From Brevipalpus yothersi (lineage: Eukaryota > Arthropoda > Arachnida > Trombidiformes > Tenuipalpidae), in the NCBI GenBank assembly GCA_003956705.1, contig QZCP01000667.1, positions 115,861 to 179,860 on the forward strand: 64,000 bases of DNA. Reading direction: 5' to 3'. The translations under genes and the position numbers were made by a program. A model generated the notes under the pieces. That model was not told where the DNA came from and made no database searches. It was given only the letters and a program-made list of their open reading frames with translations. Below, piece by piece: positions 61,107 to 64,000 of the stretch (the stretch's first letter is position 1; the number at the start of each line of letters is the position of its first letter).

Positions 61107-61109
<3 letters not shown>

Positions 61110-61147
<38 letters not shown>
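61110..61147. repeat. (GA)n microsatellite
   Basis: About 38 bp of GA repeat. Confidence 0.95.
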
Positions 61148-61150
<3 letters not shown>

Positions 61151-63250
61151 TAGTGGAGTGAAGAGAAAAGTTCAATAAAAGCGGACATTGTCTACTGGCT
61201 TGAATCCGTATTCAATGATCTTTGAGGCATGAGATGTCCATTGAATTCGCTTTCCCTTTTCATTCTTCATCAAAATTGGACGCATTAAGAAAGCCAACAT
61301 TTGTTCTGTGTTCTGTGTTCTGTGTGTTTGTGTTGAATTGACTTTCACTTATTCTTTTTCTTCTTCTTTCTCGGATGAATGGCCAAAAATTATCGGCTAT
61401 TAACATCGTAACAATCAAAACTGATCGAGAGTATGATTCATATAAAAGAGTGAGTGAGAGTGAGAGAGAGAAAGTGAAAGTGAAAAATGAGTTGAACAGA
61501 AAAAGCGTGAAAAGGATCAAAAAGAAAGTGTGAGAAAGAGAGATCGAAATGCTATATTATTTGATTGACAACATTCATTCCATTGTACTCTGTGGATGTT
61601 TAATATATAAGTGTGAAATATATACCACAGGAGAGAGAGAGAGAGAGAGAAAAGTACCACTAAATTCATTTTGATAGAAAAATATTTTTTTCTCTCTCTT
61701 CCAACATATTTTTGATGATAATCACTCTTCTGTGTATATTTTCACTTCTCTCTCTCTCTCTCTCTTCGTCTATTAACACGCTCGATCAGGATCCTTGATA
61801 AGATCAATAGGAAAATGATGCAAATATGGTGTATATGCTCATAGAGGAAGTGTATAAAAAACACTTGTGTATGGGAATTAATGGAGAGATATAGCTTTCT
61901 ATCTCTCTCTCTCTCTCTCTATTCTACTTTGTGTTAAATACTTGATGGGATTATACCTTCAGCTATTCTGAAGATGTACATTCAATGATGGTGTCCTTGA
62001 TATTTGGATGCTCAAAGCTTTTCACAGTCATTCAGTTGTTCTAATGCTTGGCTGAATCGATTGAATATCAATCTTCAGGAGTCTTTCGATCGGATGATGA
62101 TGTTCCTTTGTACTGATCATTGTATATACATTTTTTATGAATGAAAAAGTGTCCTTCTTTTGATGTAAAAATTGACCCTAACATGCTGGACACACTGAAC
62201 ACAAAATTGAATTGTGTGTGTGAACATCAAGAAAAGAAAACATGTATCCAAATGGACACTGAACTGAGCTATATGATAGAAAAAATCTGAATCCAACAGT
62301 TTTGAAAAGCATGGTGTATATACAAATGTATGTTCACACAATCAGAGGTGCATAAAAAATTCCAATCTTCCGTGATGATAATGGTCATTAGGCATCTCGT
62401 TGATAGAATTCATGTGGATTCTGACAAGCTAGACTCCGTCGATGTAAAGTGTGTGAGTGTATGTATATATAATACGATTTTATGGCGGAGCTGAACAATA
62501 CAATGTGATGTTCATCATCATTTTGATTCATTCTTTTCGTTCTAAAAGTGATCATGAAAAAAAAGGAAGAGAGAGAGTATTACCAAAAAAAATATATATC
62601 TAAATTGGGTTAAATGGACTGGAGAGAAAGGAGTAAAAAAATTCTTTTTGACAACTTCTAGACATGTGAAAGATAGAAAAAAGAGGTAATCAAGAATTTA
62701 ATCAGTCACCTTTTCCATCTTTGCCACTCTCTCTCTCTCCCTCTCTCTGTCTGTGGGTATTCATTATTTATCCACTTGCCATTGACAATGATGTTGATGA
62801 TCCAATGATCTGATGATGATGTGAATTCACATCATCTCATCATCCCGAATGTTGGGTTTGGTGACGTCTCGCATTAAAAGTACAACAACATTGGGTTTTA
62901 TGGCATTATATGAGTATCGGTCTTTTTCCATTCTTCTTTCATATATATTAGATATATATATTTACCAGTACCCTTGATTATTCGTCAAGGTGATGAATTC
63001 TATCAAAAGATAAATTTGATCTGCTTCAATTTTTTTCCACAGTCATGGTGAAACATGAGATTTATATTCGCTGTCTTCATCTATTCTTTTCTATTGCCAT
63101 TCACAATGGCATGAGAATGTAAACTTTCATTCAAGCTACCAAGAGTAAGAGAATATCTTTTGGACATCCATTCCACAGTCATTAACAGTGATGATGCCTT
63201 CATGGTGTCTTCATAGGAGCATGAAGAGATCATGAAACACAAGAGAGGAA

Positions 63251-63251
63251 G

Positions 63252-63314
<63 letters not shown>
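63251..63314. repeat. Compound (GAAA)n-(GA)n microsatellite
   Basis: GAAA units followed by about 44 bp of GA repeat. Confidence 0.95.
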
Positions 63315-63315
<1 letters not shown>

Positions 63316-63947
63316 GAAAAGTCGTGATTGGGCAAAAAATGGTAGTACTATGTGTATAAATTAACTTGGCCCATGGTTTGAGGCAATATTTTTTCAATTT
63401 TAACCAACACAAAATTGATTAGATAATAAGTTGCGATCAGCTTTGGTGATCATGAAAGGATAGAAGAAGAAAAAACATGGCAAGCATGAGAATGAATGAG
63501 AGAAGTGATAGAGAGAAAGAGAATGATAATCAGCTATATGATGATGCAAGAATCAAAACGTGTGAAAATAATGTAGACCAAAATACATATAAAATAATAA
63601 CTACATTCCTCTTGTTCCATAACAAACATGATAATTTCTATCCATCTTCACCATTATTTCACACCTCAAAATATTTCCTATTATTCTTTCTTCTCTCTCT
63701 CTCTTCCATATGCCTCGCCTTTTTCAAACTATTCATGCACACATTTTTTTTTCGTTCTCTCTCGAGATCACTTCTTATCCAAAGCTTGTACGATTGACAC
63801 GACTGAAAACAGCTTGTCACACGCTCATAACTCATCTATCAGTTTTCGTTTTCCTTTCCAATTCTGTATCTATCTATTCTCTCTCTGGATGTTGATCTGA
63901 TGGGGAGAGTTCGTTAGTTGGCTCTATCTCTTTCTCTTTTACTTTTA

Positions 63948-63949
<2 letters not shown>

Positions 63950-64000
<51 letters not shown>
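63950..64000. repeat. (CT)n microsatellite running off the right edge
   Basis: CT repeat from 63950 to the last base of the window. Confidence 0.97.

Larger units (their letters stand above)
60219..63949. other. Non-coding region right of the element
   Basis: No supported gene. It holds an AGT-trinucleotide stretch near 60967-60990, several short CT/GA runs and the two longer GA arrays listed below. Confidence 0.7.

Overview
The window is AT-rich invertebrate nuclear DNA. It is dominated by one large, intron-rich gene on the minus strand, which occupies roughly positions 33019 down to 1 and runs off the left edge. The gene encodes an ankyrin of the ANK2/UNC-44 type. Splicing the minus strand by consensus sites with phase tracking gives 24 ankyrin repeats (exons 1-11), a linker (exon 12), the ZU5 spectrin-binding region (exons 13-18), a UPA domain (exon 19) and a death domain (exon 20). 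A C-terminal set of exons follows, in which every acceptor is in phase 1. The last exon in the window is a 'giant ankyrin' exon of at least 7403 nt (2467 codons, no stop). This supports a metazoan and probably a protostome. The long (CT)n/(GA)n arrays and TGA/TCA-rich non-coding DNA would suit a mite or other arthropod, but the species is a guess.

Layout. 33020-34100 is the 5' flank, where a 5'UTR acceptor lies at 33019 and a possible upstream UTR exon ends near 33781. 32961-25489 holds the ankyrin repeats; several repeats are single 99-nt phase-0 exons. The 3.5 kb intron 4 contains a convincing intronless plus-strand ORF (105 aa) with its own AATAAA. 25488-14332 holds the linker, spectrin-binding, UPA and death-domain exons. 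This stretch has three apparent alternative modules: an internal first exon whose start fits an N-myristoylation site (24585-24621), an 18-nt in-frame microexon (20418-20435), and a 123-codon in-frame extension inside the ZU5 domain (18778-19146). 14043-1 holds the alternative C-termini: a short ending (stop 13865), an acidic tail (stop 10305) and the giant exon.

34100-64000 has no gene I can support. It holds about twenty long (CT)n/(GA)n microsatellites, one assembly gap inside such an array, and a 768-bp terminal-inverted-repeat element (59445-60212) that looks like a non-autonomous DNA transposon. It may be intergenic DNA or the first intron of the ankyrin gene.

How the parts work together: the repeats bind membrane proteins, the ZU5/UPA part binds beta-spectrin, and the tail tunes the protein. 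The giant exon carries two SxIP motifs in a basic, serine-rich context, which suggests end-binding-protein/microtubule coupling as known for giant axonal ankyrins. Roles are inferred from family knowledge; exon joins are inferred from splice sites and phase, not from transcripts.
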